A DNA stretch of 34,065 nucleotides from Cyclobacteriaceae bacterium (GCA_947458475.1 CANGZP010000019.1:1-34065); one strand, 5' to 3'; counted from the first letter of the stretch, positions 25,260 through 33,755 are shown. The notes: a model not told the origin generated them from the letters alone. Numbers and translations: made by a program.

Positions 25260-25303
25260 GAGAAAATTGTCTATGAATTTAAGACAATTTTCTCAGCATT
25301 CAA
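25260..25303 (-). promoter_or_regulatory. Promoter and inverted-repeat operator of the RES/Xre operon
   Basis: On the minus strand a -33 TTG (25301-25303) is followed after exactly 19 bp by TAAATTCA (25274-25281), a moderate match to TAnnTTTG. A perfect 13-bp inverted repeat flanks this -7 box: GAGAAAATTGTCT at 25260-25272 and AGACAATTTTCTC at 25282-25294, with a 9-bp spacer. A dimeric antitoxin binding both arms would cover the core promoter, giving autoregulation. Confidence 0.75.
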
Positions 25304-25318
25304 AAAATAGCGGGTTTT

Positions 25319-26095
25319 TTATGGATAAATCTCCTCCAATACCTGCGCCAACCGTACGCTTGCAGCAATCAAACGCTCCTCAGCAATGCTGAAATTTTGG
25401 TACATATAGGGGTAGCTGATTTTTTTATTCTCAGGGAGATTGTACACCTGAGGCCGATAGCTCACCGCTTCTTTGAGCCAATCCTCCATTGTTCCAGCGC
25501 GATAGGTTGCTTGCAGTTGAGGCGTCATGCGACGATACAATTCTTCTCCCAATTCGGTGTAGCTCATCCCTTGGCGATCGATCATGCCGCTATCCCAGAG
25601 GGCATGCAGATTGGTTGGCTGTCCAAAAAACTCTATCCGCACATCATTTCCGCCCTTGTCGGTACCCGTCCCTACGTGAAGGGGCTGGTGGATATCCTCA
25701 ATCATGTGAATGAGCATTTTTAGCTTTTCAGCTTCTGTTTTTGGGTCTAGGCCTCCTTTTTTCAATTCGGCTTTGATTCGTTTGATGGCTTCGTAGGCAT
25801 CGCCCGTTTTTTCTTGGGTGCTTGGATCGTATTCCCCATTTTTACTGTTTAGGTAATGCCAGGTCGTCGCATAGTCGTAGCTTTTGTCCGAACGGATGTC
25901 ATCCATCCAAGTGCCGCTTTTGCTCAGGGAAACCGGGTAGAGCAGCCCCTCCACTTTTTTGAGCGTGGATTTTTTAAGTTGCTTCTCGGCCATCAGGCCA
26001 ATCAGGTAGTGTCCCAATTGTCCCCAAGCAAAGGCTTGAGTAGTCAAGGTGAATGCTAAAGTAAGGGCTAGCGAAAGTGAATAGATTCTTTTCAT
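25319..26095 (-). CDS. Secreted S1/P1-type nuclease
   Basis: A 258-residue zinc-dependent nuclease of the S1/P1 family that degrades single-stranded nucleic acids or 3'-nucleotides. A 23-residue signal peptide ends TQAFA, so the mature protein starts with Trp24, whose free N-terminus is a zinc ligand in this family. The other ligands fit the P1 spacing: His29, Asp65, His80, His130, Asp134, His140, His164 and Asp168. All nine are present, so the enzyme is probably active, in the periplasm or outside. It lies downstream of the M20D amidohydrolase on the same strand (21-bp gap). Confidence 0.94.
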   Translation of the reverse strand: MKRIYSLSLALTLAFTLTTQAFAWGQLGHYLIGLMAEKQLKKSTLKKVEGLLYPVSLSKSGTWMDDIRSDKSYDYATTWHYLNSKNGEYDPSTQEKTGDAYEAIKRIKAELKKGGLDPKTEAEKLKMLIHMIEDIHQPLHVGTGTDKGGNDVRIEFFGQPTNLHALWDSGMIDRQGMSYTELGEELYRRMTPQLQATYRAGTMEDWLKEAVSYRPQVYNLPENKKISYPYMYQNFSIAEERLIAASVRLAQVLEEIYP

Positions 26096-26116
26096 AGCAG
26101 GAGAGCGAAAATAGAG

Positions 26117-27307
26117 TTAGGTAGAAGCCAGTTCGGACACCGCCAACCAGGCCATGAGCCCAGCGCCGATCTCCAACGCTTCTTCTTCAATGTCAAAGGT
26201 AGGCGTATGCACACCTGAAGTAATGCCTCGGGCCTCGTTGCGGGTGCCCAATCGGTAAAAGCAGCCATCAATCTCCTGAGAGAAATAGGCAAAGTCCTCG
26301 GCAGCCATCCAAATGTCTAGGTCGAGCACATTCTCGACTCCCAAATAGGTTTGTGCTGCAGCCACAGATCGCGCCGTCAATTCCGGATTATTTTTTAGAA
26401 AAGGATAGCCCTTTCGGATTTCAAAATCGAGTTGCCCACCCATTCCCTCCACAATTCCTTCGGCGATTTGACGCATTTTTTCATGTGCCTTGGCTCTCCA
26501 GCCTTCGTCCAAGGTGCGGAAAGTCCCTTGAATCTTCACCTCGTTTGGAATGATGTTGGTGGCTCCCAATGCCTCCACCCGTCCAAAGGAAAGGACAGAA
26601 GGAATCTTGGGATTGGCTACGCGACTGACGATCTGCTGCAAGGCTACCAACAGGTGCGCAGAAATTAAGACCGGGTCAATGAAGGTTTCAGGCATGGCTC
26701 CATGTCCTCCCTTCCCTTTGATGGTCAGGTACAATTCATCTGCGCTTGCCATATACAGCCCTGAACGAAAGCCCACCTTGCCGGCAGGAATCATGGGCAT
26801 CACATGCTGACCCAGGATATACTGGGGACGGGGGTTTTCGAGCACCTTATCTTTGATCATCAAGGAAGCTCCCCCAGGAATGATTTCCTCTCCAGGTTGG
26901 AAAATTAGTTTGATCGTCCCCTCAAACTGATCTCTGACCTCGTGTAATATTTTTGCTGCTCCAAGCAAGGATGCAGTATGCGCATCGTGCCCACAGGCAT
27001 GCATGACGCCTGGGTTTTGAGATTTGTAGGGCACCTCATTTGCTTCAATAATCGGCAAGGCATCCATGTCCGCACGAAGGGCCACCACTTTTTTCTCCGG
27101 GTTTTTTCCTTTGATCAGGGCAGACCAACCTGTGGTTGCTTTAGATTCAATCTCGGTGATGCCAATCGCTTTCAACTTTTCTGCTACAAAGGCTGCCGTT
27201 TGAAACTCTTGGAACGAAAGCTCTGGGTGGCTGTGGAGGTGGCGACGGAGATCGATGACCTCCTGCTTGTAGGCTTGAGCCAGGGATTTAATTCTGTCCT
27301 TGAGCAT
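26117..27307 (-). CDS. M20D-family amidohydrolase (N-acyl amino acid hydrolase-like)
   Basis: A 396-residue metallo-amidohydrolase of the hippurate hydrolase/IAA-amino acid hydrolase type. Signatures seen are RRHLHSHPELSFQE (22-34), RADMDALP (78-85), the metal motif HACGHDAHTA (Cys105, His107), QPGEEIIPGG (Glu140-Glu141), GKGGHGAMP in the dimerisation domain and GVHTPTF near the end. It likely deacylates N-acyl amino acids; no signal peptide is visible. The ATG at 27305-27307 overlaps the end of the upstream lipoprotein gene by 20 bases. Confidence 0.93.
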   Translation of the reverse strand: MLKDRIKSLAQAYKQEVIDLRRHLHSHPELSFQEFQTAAFVAEKLKAIGITEIESKATTGWSALIKGKNPEKKVVALRADMDALPIIEANEVPYKSQNPGVMHACGHDAHTASLLGAAKILHEVRDQFEGTIKLIFQPGEEIIPGGASLMIKDKVLENPRPQYILGQHVMPMIPAGKVGFRSGLYMASADELYLTIKGKGGHGAMPETFIDPVLISAHLLVALQQIVSRVANPKIPSVLSFGRVEALGATNIIPNEVKIQGTFRTLDEGWRAKAHEKMRQIAEGIVEGMGGQLDFEIRKGYPFLKNNPELTARSVAAAQTYLGVENVLDLDIWMAAEDFAYFSQEIDGCFYRLGTRNEARGITSGVHTPTFDIEEEALEIGAGLMAWLAVSELAST

Positions 27308-27824
27308 TTGCGGGGGAAGATATCGTGTACTCTTTCCTTAAAAATCGATCTTGTATGATTCGTGCTGCGGGAAATTGGGTCTTAAGCTGGTAATAGGCAG
27401 GTTGCGCTTCAATTTTAAAGCCATAGCTACCTACTTTAACCAAATAGCGCGGCTGCTGGTATTGTATTTCAGGATTTAAGTCTGGATATGCGGACGAAAG
27501 GAGCTCTTTGGTTCGAAAGGCTTCGTTTCGATTCACGCCTGAATAGACGAGCACCGTAAATCCGCTGTAATAGGGTTCCGACTTCGCTTTTTCGTAATTC
27601 TTACTCATCCGTTGCGCAAGTACTGAATCCACCGATTGGGAGGAGGAAGGCAAGGACGGGGTCACCTCCTGCAATGCCTGCTTGTAATCCGGAAAGTCGG
27701 GAAGTCTTTCGCCCAGATTTTCTTGGTACTTGGAATAATCCACTACTTCCGCTTGCGGAAGACCTGTGCTTGTTTGGCAAGCTCCAAACAGTAGAATTAT
27801 TCCTAAGATCCAATAATTTTTCAT
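27288..27824 (-). CDS. Lipoprotein with a SPOR-like C-terminal region
   Basis: A 178-residue small lipoprotein. Residues 1-16 form a lipoprotein signal with lipobox LFGAC (Cys16). A low-complexity Pro/Ser region follows, and the C-terminal 90 residues resemble a SPOR domain: GFTVLVYSGVNRNEAFRTKE, then PRYLVKVGSYGFKIEAQPAYYQLK. SPOR domains bind denuded peptidoglycan glycan strands. A start codon six bases upstream (ATG overlapping the secA TAA as TAATG) is equally possible. It lies between secA and the M20D gene in one transcript. Confidence 0.75.
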   Translation of the reverse strand: MKNYWILGIILLFGACQTSTGLPQAEVVDYSKYQENLGERLPDFPDYKQALQEVTPSLPSSSQSVDSVLAQRMSKNYEKAKSEPYYSGFTVLVYSGVNRNEAFRTKELLSSAYPDLNPEIQYQQPRYLVKVGSYGFKIEAQPAYYQLKTQFPAARIIQDRFLRKEYTISSPANAQGQN

Positions 27825-27829
27825 GGGCA

Positions 27830-30800
27830 TTAGCTTTCTATAACCACACAACTGCCGTTTTCCACGTCTTGTTCGACACTCTTGTATTTGACATCTGCCT
27901 TAGTGCTGCCGTCTCGGTATTGTACCGTTACCTTGTCGTTTCTCCCGTACACCTTATCCGCCTTTCGTGGGGCTATTGGCGCAGGAGCCGGTCTGCCGGC
28001 AGATGCTGCTGCAGTAGCCGCACGGTTGGCACCTGGATTTAGGCTACTTCCAACCTCAGCTTTGGAAGCTTGCACCCGTGATTCCGAAGCGCGCTGTGGT
28101 TGAGGAGCCTGCTGAACCTGTGCAGGATCCTGCTTGGGCAGGTCGGCACGGGTGATGAAGGATGTCATGTCTTCGTTGAGCTTGCCTACGAAGCGCTTGA
28201 ATAGCTCAAAGCCCTCAAACTTGTAGATCAAGAGCGGATCTTTTTGCTCGTATACCGCATTCTGAACAGACTGCTTCAAGTCATCCATGTCGCGGAGGTG
28301 CTCCTTCCAATTTTGGTCAATGATCGCCAAGGAAACATTCTTTTCAATGGCACGAACAAGCTCCTGTCCATTGGTTTGCAGGGTTTTTTCGAGGTTGCAC
28401 ACCACCCCAATTTGCTTGACCCCATCCGTGATCGGCACCATGATGTCCTTGACCGTAGCGCCTCGTTCTTCCTGAACATTTTTGAAGACCGGAAGAGCCG
28501 TTTGAGCAATCTGCGCATTCTTCTTTTGGTAAAAATCAAAAGCAAGGGCATAGAGCTCTTGGGTAAGTTTCTGCAAATCCTTTGATTTCAGGTCATCATT
28601 TGTCACCGAAAAATCTACCCCCAAGGTAGTGAATACATTCATGCGCAAGTTTTCTGCATCTCCAGTTGACTTGCCTACTTGGATGAGGTTTTCGCTGACA
28701 TCAAACAACACATTGAGGATATCAAGCTCCAATCGGTCTCCCTTGAGTGCGTTTCTTCTTCGCTTGTACACTACCTCGCGCTGGGAGTTCATCACGTCAT
28801 CGTACTCCAATAATCGCTTACGTGTCCCAAAGTTGTTTTCCTCTACCTTCTTCTGCGCGCGCTCGATGGACTTGGTGATCATGCTGTGCTGGATCACTTC
28901 TCCTTCTTCTAGACCCATGCGGTCCATGAGCTTGGCGATCCGGTCTGATCCGAAAAGACGCATCAAGCTATCTTCAAGAGACACAAAAAACTGGGAAGAA
29001 CCCACGTCCCCTTGACGACCTGAACGGCCTCGAAGCTGACGGTCTACGCGACGGGATTCATGTCGCTCCGTACCGATGATGGCCAGACCTCCTGCCTTTC
29101 GGGATTCCGGGGTCAACTTGATATCCGTCCCTCTACCCGCCATGTTGGTAGCAATAGTCACGGTGCCAGGCTTGCCTGCTTCCGCCACAATATCCGCTTC
29201 ACGGGCGTGCTGCTTCGCGTTCAATACCTGGTGATTGATTTTTTTCAAGGTCAGCATGCGGCTGAGTACTTCGGAGATTTCTACCGAGGTGGTGCCTACT
29301 AGCACCGGTCTACCCTGTGCTACGAGTTCATTGATTTCGTCCGTCACGGCGTTAAACTTCTCACGTACGGTTTTGTATACCTTGTCTTCACGGTCTTGGC
29401 GGATGATCCCTCTGTTGGTTGGGATGACCACCACGTCCAACTTGTAGATCTCCCAAAATTCTCCCGCTTCCGTTTCGGCGGTACCTGTCATGCCTGCGAG
29501 CTTGTGGTACATGCGGAAATAATTTTGCAGCGTGATCGTGGCGTAGGTTTGCGTAGCATCCTCCACCTTCACATTTTCCTTGGCTTCAATCGCTTGGTGT
29601 AGGCCGTCAGAGTAGCGTCTGCCTTCCATCACACGGCCTGTTTGCTCGTCGACAATCTTCACCTTTCCATCTACGAGGATGTACTCCGTGTCGCGCTCAA
29701 ACATGCAATAGGCCTTCAGTAGCTGATTGACCGTGTGGATACGCTGGGCTTTCACTCCGTAGTCCTTGATGACCTCTTCCTTGCGCGCCAACTTTTCGGT
29801 TTCGTCCAAGGAACTGCTTTTTTCCAGTTCATCAAGCGCAATCCCAATATCTGGAAGAATGAAGAAGCTTGGGTCTTCGTTCTTGGAAGTCATGGTTTCG
29901 ATGCCTCGATCGGTCAGGTCAATCACATTGGTCTTCTCATCGATGGTAAACAACAGCGGCTCGTCTGCCTCAGGCATGTTGCGCTTGTTGTCTTGGAGGT
30001 AGTAGTTCTCTGTTTTCTGAAGAATCACGCGAACACCTGGCTCAGAAAGATACTTGATCACCGGCTTGTACTTGGGAATACCTCGGTAGGCTCTGAAGAG
30101 GGCAAGACCTCCTTCTTTTTCGTTGCCGTCGGCAATTGCTTTTTTTGCAGCAGTCAAAAATCCCTGCACCAACTTGCGTTGTTCCTCCACCAAGGTGGCT
30201 ACGCGGGGCTTCATCTGGTCAAACTCGTGTACATCTCCTCGAGGAACAGGCCCCGAAATGATCAATGGTGTACGGGCATCGTCAATCAAGACGGAGTCCA
30301 CCTCATCCACCATAGCAAAGTGGTGCTTGCCTTGTACCAAGTCTTCAGCCTCTCGAGCCATGTTGTCGCGGAGGTAGTCAAAGCCAAACTCGTTGTTGGT
30401 ACCGTAGACAATATCCGAAGCATAGGCTCGCTTTCGCGCGGGAGAGTTGGGTTGGTACTTGTCGATGCAGTCGACCGTAAGGCCGTGAAATTCAAAGAGG
30501 GGAGCGTTCCATTCGGAGTCACGCTTGGCCAAGTAGTCGTTGACCGTCACCAAGTGTACGCCACGTCCAGAAAGTGCATTGAGAAAGGCCGGCAGGGTAG
30601 ACACGAGGGTTTTTCCTTCACCCGTCGCCATTTCAGCGATTTTTCCTTTGTGAAGGACCATGCCACCGATCAACTGTACATCGTAGTGAACCATGTCCCA
30701 GACCACTTCGTTTCCTGCCGCCATCCACTTGTTGTGCCAAATGGCTTGATCGCCTTGAATCTGCACATTGGATTTGGTAGCGGCAATTTCCCGATCACGA

Positions 30801-31213
30801 GGGGTAGCCGTTACTTCCAACTGTCCTACTTCTTTAAATCTTCTGGCGGTTTCTTTGACGATAGCAAAGGCAGTTGGCATCACCTCATCCAACACCTTTT
30901 CCAATTCGGTGTCGCGCTCCTTTTCTAAAGCGTCGATTTGGTTGAAAAGCTGGTCTTTCTGGTGAACTGCTTGCGCAGGCAAAGCCTCTATTTGGCCTCT
31001 GATCGCAGTGATTTTTTCGTCAATGGTCTTGAGCTGCTCGTTGATGCGTGCCCGAAGGGAATGGGTCTTTTCACGCAATTGATCGCCGGAAAGGGAAGCC
31101 AATCCAGCAAAAATCTGGTTGGTCTCGGTTACCCGGGGAAGAAATTCTTTGATATCTCGGTCGGATTTGGTGCCAAAAATCTTGGCCAATCCTTTTGCAA
31201 TAAAATCTAGCAT
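27830..31213 (-). CDS. secA: Preprotein translocase ATPase SecA
   Basis: An 1127-residue motor ATPase that pushes preproteins through SecYEG. Walker A is MATGEGKT (about 195-202), the DEAD-type motif is VDEVDSVLIDDARTP, and motifs of the second helicase domain include TNMAGRGTDIKL and GRSGRQGD. It is longer than E. coli SecA (901 residues), partly through a charged coiled-coil-like segment at residues 55-115. The C-terminus has an Ala/Pro/Gln-rich linker followed by a short basic domain (GRNDKVTVQYRDGST) ending CVVIES. The usual zinc tail CxCxSGx8CH is missing. The stop overlaps the ATG of the lipoprotein gene. Confidence 0.97.
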   Translation of the reverse strand: MLDFIAKGLAKIFGTKSDRDIKEFLPRVTETNQIFAGLASLSGDQLREKTHSLRARINEQLKTIDEKITAIRGQIEALPAQAVHQKDQLFNQIDALEKERDTELEKVLDEVMPTAFAIVKETARRFKEVGQLEVTATPRDREIAATKSNVQIQGDQAIWHNKWMAAGNEVVWDMVHYDVQLIGGMVLHKGKIAEMATGEGKTLVSTLPAFLNALSGRGVHLVTVNDYLAKRDSEWNAPLFEFHGLTVDCIDKYQPNSPARKRAYASDIVYGTNNEFGFDYLRDNMAREAEDLVQGKHHFAMVDEVDSVLIDDARTPLIISGPVPRGDVHEFDQMKPRVATLVEEQRKLVQGFLTAAKKAIADGNEKEGGLALFRAYRGIPKYKPVIKYLSEPGVRVILQKTENYYLQDNKRNMPEADEPLLFTIDEKTNVIDLTDRGIETMTSKNEDPSFFILPDIGIALDELEKSSSLDETEKLARKEEVIKDYGVKAQRIHTVNQLLKAYCMFERDTEYILVDGKVKIVDEQTGRVMEGRRYSDGLHQAIEAKENVKVEDATQTYATITLQNYFRMYHKLAGMTGTAETEAGEFWEIYKLDVVVIPTNRGIIRQDREDKVYKTVREKFNAVTDEINELVAQGRPVLVGTTSVEISEVLSRMLTLKKINHQVLNAKQHAREADIVAEAGKPGTVTIATNMAGRGTDIKLTPESRKAGGLAIIGTERHESRRVDRQLRGRSGRQGDVGSSQFFVSLEDSLMRLFGSDRIAKLMDRMGLEEGEVIQHSMITKSIERAQKKVEENNFGTRKRLLEYDDVMNSQREVVYKRRRNALKGDRLELDILNVLFDVSENLIQVGKSTGDAENLRMNVFTTLGVDFSVTNDDLKSKDLQKLTQELYALAFDFYQKKNAQIAQTALPVFKNVQEERGATVKDIMVPITDGVKQIGVVCNLEKTLQTNGQELVRAIEKNVSLAIIDQNWKEHLRDMDDLKQSVQNAVYEQKDPLLIYKFEGFELFKRFVGKLNEDMTSFITRADLPKQDPAQVQQAPQPQRASESRVQASKAEVGSSLNPGANRAATAAASAGRPAPAPIAPRKADKVYGRNDKVTVQYRDGSTKADVKYKSVEQDVENGSCVVIES

Positions 31214-31305
31214 ACGAATGGGTCTGTACCCTTTTTTGGGGACTTAAAAATACGCGGTTTTTTTAGAATTGGTACTCCTTAATCGCTTGTAATTCACAAA
31301 GGACT

Positions 31306-32100
31306 TTAGAAATTGGGGAGCTGGATCTGTCCAGCATAGACCTGCTGCGCTGGTCCAATCAGCCAGATGTTGTCAAATCCCTCTTTGGCATTGCCTTCAA
31401 AGGTCACCTGCAAATTTCCCCCTAGGGTACGGATTTGGATGCTATTTTGTTGGGTAAGTGCTCCACAAACAAGGGCTGCTGCCGTCACGCCGGTGCCACA
31501 GGAGAGCGTTTCGTTCTCTACGCCACGCTCAAAAGTGCGGACGAAAATTTCGGCATCGCCTAGTTTTTGCACAAAGTTGACATTGCTGCCTCCAGGTGCA
31601 TAGCAAGGGTCATGGCGCAGGACTTGTCCTTGTTCAAAGACCGGATAAGTCTCCACATCCTCCACCCAGCGCACGTGATGAGGAGAGCCTGTGTGCACAA
31701 AAGCGTCGCCCAAGCTTTCTGAGATTTCAGAGACATCTCCCATTTTTAGTGCCACTAGGCCGTCCTTCAGGCTTCCCTCGTGGGGGCCGTCAATGGCTAG
31801 AAATTGCGTTTTTTGGTCAATGATTCCCAAAAAAGCTGCAAAGGCAACTGCACAGCGGGCGCCATTTCCGCAGAAACTTTGGCTGCCATCGGCATTGAAA
31901 TAGACCACTTCAAAGTCATAGTTGGCATGGGGACGGATCAGGATTAGCCCATCGGCACCAATGCCAAACCTCCGGTCACAGAGGGCCGAGATGCGCGCAG
32001 TATTGCCGAGATCCCAAGCCGCTTGCCGGTCGTCCACCATCACAAAGTCATTGCCTGTGCCTTGGTACTTGTAAAAGGAAATTAGCTGTGAAGCGCCCAT
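31306..32100 (-). CDS. dapF: Diaminopimelate epimerase
   Basis: A 264-residue cofactor-independent epimerase interconverting LL- and meso-diaminopimelate for peptidoglycan and lysine synthesis. The start FYKYQGTGNDFVMVD, the two catalytic cysteines in FCGNGARC and SCGTGVTAAA, and GPHEGS all match the family. The ATG at 32098-32100 begins the conserved domain; an open frame extending to 32247 is not domain-like. It lies upstream of secA on the same strand with a 92-bp gap. A perfect -7 box is 36 bp upstream. Confidence 0.95.
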   Translation of the reverse strand: MGASQLISFYKYQGTGNDFVMVDDRQAAWDLGNTARISALCDRRFGIGADGLILIRPHANYDFEVVYFNADGSQSFCGNGARCAVAFAAFLGIIDQKTQFLAIDGPHEGSLKDGLVALKMGDVSEISESLGDAFVHTGSPHHVRWVEDVETYPVFEQGQVLRHDPCYAPGGSNVNFVQKLGDAEIFVRTFERGVENETLSCGTGVTAAALVCGALTQQNSIQIRTLGGNLQVTFEGNAKEGFDNIWLIGPAQQVYAGQIQLPNF

Positions 32101-32136
32101 CGCTTGAATTAAGTAAATGTATTCCTCAATAACGGA

Positions 32137-32144
32137 CAAAGTTA
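32137..32144 (-). promoter_or_regulatory. -7 promoter box for dapF
   Basis: On the minus strand TAACTTTG is a perfect TAnnTTTG match 36 bp upstream of the dapF ATG. A TTTG lies 12 bp further upstream, shorter than the canonical 19-bp spacing. Confidence 0.45.
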
Positions 32145-32245
32145 CGCATTTGTCTGCAAAGGAAACCCCCTCTTCGATTCTGCCGTTAATCCGATGCAAG
32201 CATCTACTTTTTTCCAAAATATGTTGATCCGCAACTAAACGAATC

Positions 32246-32266
32246 ATTCTAAAAGCGTTTTAGAAT
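32246..32266. repeat. Perfect inverted repeat in the dapF-sod divergent gap
   Basis: ATTCTAAAA, loop GCG, TTTTAGAAT: a 9-bp perfect stem. It could be a regulator-binding site or a weak terminator; neighbouring sequence does not decide. The 32101-32408 gap otherwise holds promoter sequence and a heptad array and no gene. Confidence 0.55.
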
Positions 32267-32275
32267 AGTGCGGAT

Positions 32276-32310
32276 GTCAACAGTTGACCGACCACTGTCC
32301 ACAGCACACC
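32276..32310 (+). repeat. Degenerate heptad array, GTCNACN type
   Basis: Five units in exact 7-bp phase: GTCAACA, GTTGACC, GACCACT, GTCCACA and GCACACC. It lies about 100 bp upstream of the superoxide dismutase gene. Confidence 0.65.
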
Positions 32311-32408
32311 AAATTAAACTTCAACCCTTATTTTCTTTGGCTGCCAGTAAAAAGACGAAAAATCACATTCCAAAATAATGTAGATTCGTAATCCAATCCG
32401 TACATGCG

Positions 32409-33182
32409 ATGAAAAACTACCCGAGTCGAAGAGAATTTTTAGCCACCACTGCCAAAGCAGGACTTACTGTAGGCCTGGTGGGTACGGCATTTTCAGACCT
32501 TCTTGCCCAAACCGCTCAAGCGGTAGCAGGCACTGGGTTTACCCAAAAGCCTTTGCCCTATGCCTACACGGCCCTCGAGCCGCACATCGATGCGCGCACG
32601 ATGGAGATTCACTACAGCAAGCATGCGGCTGCCTATGCGAGCAACCTTCGGGATGCCGCCAAGGAAGAAGGCGTTGATACGGCGCAGCCCTTGGAGCAAG
32701 TGCTGACCTCCATCTCGAAGTACTCCGCCAAAATGCGAAACAATGGAGGGGGGCATTACAATCACGAACTTTTCTGGAGTATTCTAGGGGCCCCTACAGA
32801 AGGAGGCCTGCCCGCTGCAGAGGGCGTGCCCGCCGTGGCGGGTCCGGATGGCGCGCTATTGAAAGCCATTAAAACTTCATTCGGGAGTTACGAAGCCTTT
32901 GTGAGCCAGTTTGAAACTGCTTCCAAAACTCGCTTCGGATCAGGTTGGGCATGGCTACTCGTAGATGCCACAGGGAAGCTCGTGGTAAGTTCCACACCCA
33001 ACCAAGACAATCCCCTAATGGATATTGCTGAAGTGAAGGGAACCCCGATTTTGGGCTTGGATGTGTGGGAGCATGCCTATTACTTGCACTACCAAAACCG
33101 CCGACCGGACTATGTAACTGCCTTTTGGAAGGTAGTCAACTGGAAGGCCGTAGCAGATCGCTTTGCGGCAGCGACAACCTAA
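32409..33182 (+). CDS. Exported Mn-type superoxide dismutase with a repeat-derived insertion
   Basis: A 257-residue Fe/Mn-family superoxide dismutase. The N-terminus has a twin-arginine motif (SRREFLATT) and a hydrophobic stretch ending near residue 35, so export by Tat is likely. Metal ligands are His68 ([10 protein letters not shown]), His119 ([10 protein letters not shown]), Asp218 and His222 ([10 protein letters not shown]). SGWAWLL and the [27 protein letters not shown] segments resemble Mn enzymes more than Fe enzymes. Residues 133-144 (GLPAAE then GVPAVA) form a two-unit hexapeptide repeat encoded by two copies of an 18-nt palindromic unit; this lengthens the stretch between FW and FGS by 12 residues over the usual value. 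Confidence 0.93.
   Translation: MKNYPSRREFLATTAKAGLTVGLVGTAFSDLLAQTAQAVAGTGFTQKPLPYAYTALEPHIDARTMEIHYSKHAAAYASNLRDAAKEEGVDTAQPLEQVLTSISKYSAKMRNNGGGHYNHELFWSILGAPTEGGLPAAEGVPAVAGPDGALLKAIKTSFGSYEAFVSQFETASKTRFGSGWAWLLVDATGKLVVSSTPNQDNPLMDIAEVKGTPILGLDVWEHAYYLHYQNRRPDYVTAFWKVVNWKAVADRFAAATT
32806..32841 (+). repeat. Two tandem 18-nt palindromic units inside the superoxide dismutase gene
   Basis: Unit 1 (32806-32823) is GCCTGCCCGCTGCAGAGG and unit 2 (32824-32841) is GCGTGCCCGCCGTGGCGG. They match the intergenic unit at 9726-9743 at 15 and 16 of 18 positions, in the same phase. Together they are 36 nt, in frame, encoding 12 residues. Confidence 0.7.
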
Positions 33183-33237
33183 TCCCTTGAATTTCCCGAT
33201 TAATCGTTCATCTACAACCCCTTTTCATCCCCTTTCC

Positions 33238-33705
33238 ATGCAAGATCCAGCCTCCCTCAGTTCCGTAGCGCTCTTTCACAAGACCTTCAAGCATCCTATT
33301 TTGGCTCAGCCCACCATCCCTTCCGAAACCCGCTGCGCGCTGCGCGTATCCTTGCTCGCGGAAGAGTTGAAGGAACTGGAAGAAGCGATTGAAAACAAGG
33401 ATTTGGTGGAGATTGCAGATGCGCTGTGTGACTTGCAGTACGTACTTTCGGGCGCCATCTTGGAGTTTGGATTAGGAGAAAAGTTCAAGGCTCTTTTTGA
33501 CGAGGTGCAGCGCTCCAACATGAGCAAGGCTTGTAAAACGGAAGAGGAAGCAAAGGCTACCGTGGCGCATTACGAAGCGAAGGGCACGCCATGCTTCTAT
33601 GAAAAAGAAGGGGGTCTCTACTTGGTTTTCCGCGAAGGCGACCACAAGACCTTGAAGTCTGTTGGGTATTCGCCTGCTGATTTGAAGGGGATTTTGAAGG
33701 GTTAA
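33238..33705 (+). CDS. MazG-like nucleoside triphosphate pyrophosphohydrolase
   Basis: A 155-residue all-alpha NTP pyrophosphohydrolase. The Mg-binding signature ExxE...ExxD is visible as AEELKELEEAIENKD then EIADALCDLQYVL (Glu43, Glu46, Glu58, Asp61). Members hydrolyse NTPs or non-canonical dNTPs to the monophosphate and pyrophosphate. The C-terminal part (EVQRSNMSKACKTEEEA and YLVFREGDHKTLKSVGYSPADL) is typical of the PRA-PH-like subgroup. I chose the ATG at 33238; an upstream frame overlapping the sod stop lacks domain character. Confidence 0.88.
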   Translation: MQDPASLSSVALFHKTFKHPILAQPTIPSETRCALRVSLLAEELKELEEAIENKDLVEIADALCDLQYVLSGAILEFGLGEKFKALFDEVQRSNMSKACKTEEEAKATVAHYEAKGTPCFYEKEGGLYLVFREGDHKTLKSVGYSPADLKGILKG

Positions 33706-33720
33706 TAAGAGATGTTTGCG

Positions 33721-33744
33721 CGCAAAGGCGCAGAGACGCAAAGA
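33721..33744 (+). repeat. Octamer repeat, three CGCARAGR units
   Basis: CGCAAAGG, CGCAGAGA and CGCAAAGA in exact 8-bp phase, 15 bp after the MazG-like stop. Similar CGCAAAGGCGCAGAGACGC strings occur in intergenic DNA of many bacteria as far as I recall. Confidence 0.7.
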
Positions 33745-33755
33745 AATTTTAATAT

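Noticed and set aside
29735-30928. Plus-strand open frame of 397 codons
   Set aside because: Antisense to secA; its length reflects the codon use of secA and no domain is recognisable.
32101-32247. N-terminal extension of dapF up to 32247
   Set aside because: The extra 49 residues show no similarity to the family, and a promoter-like TAACTTTG lies within this stretch.
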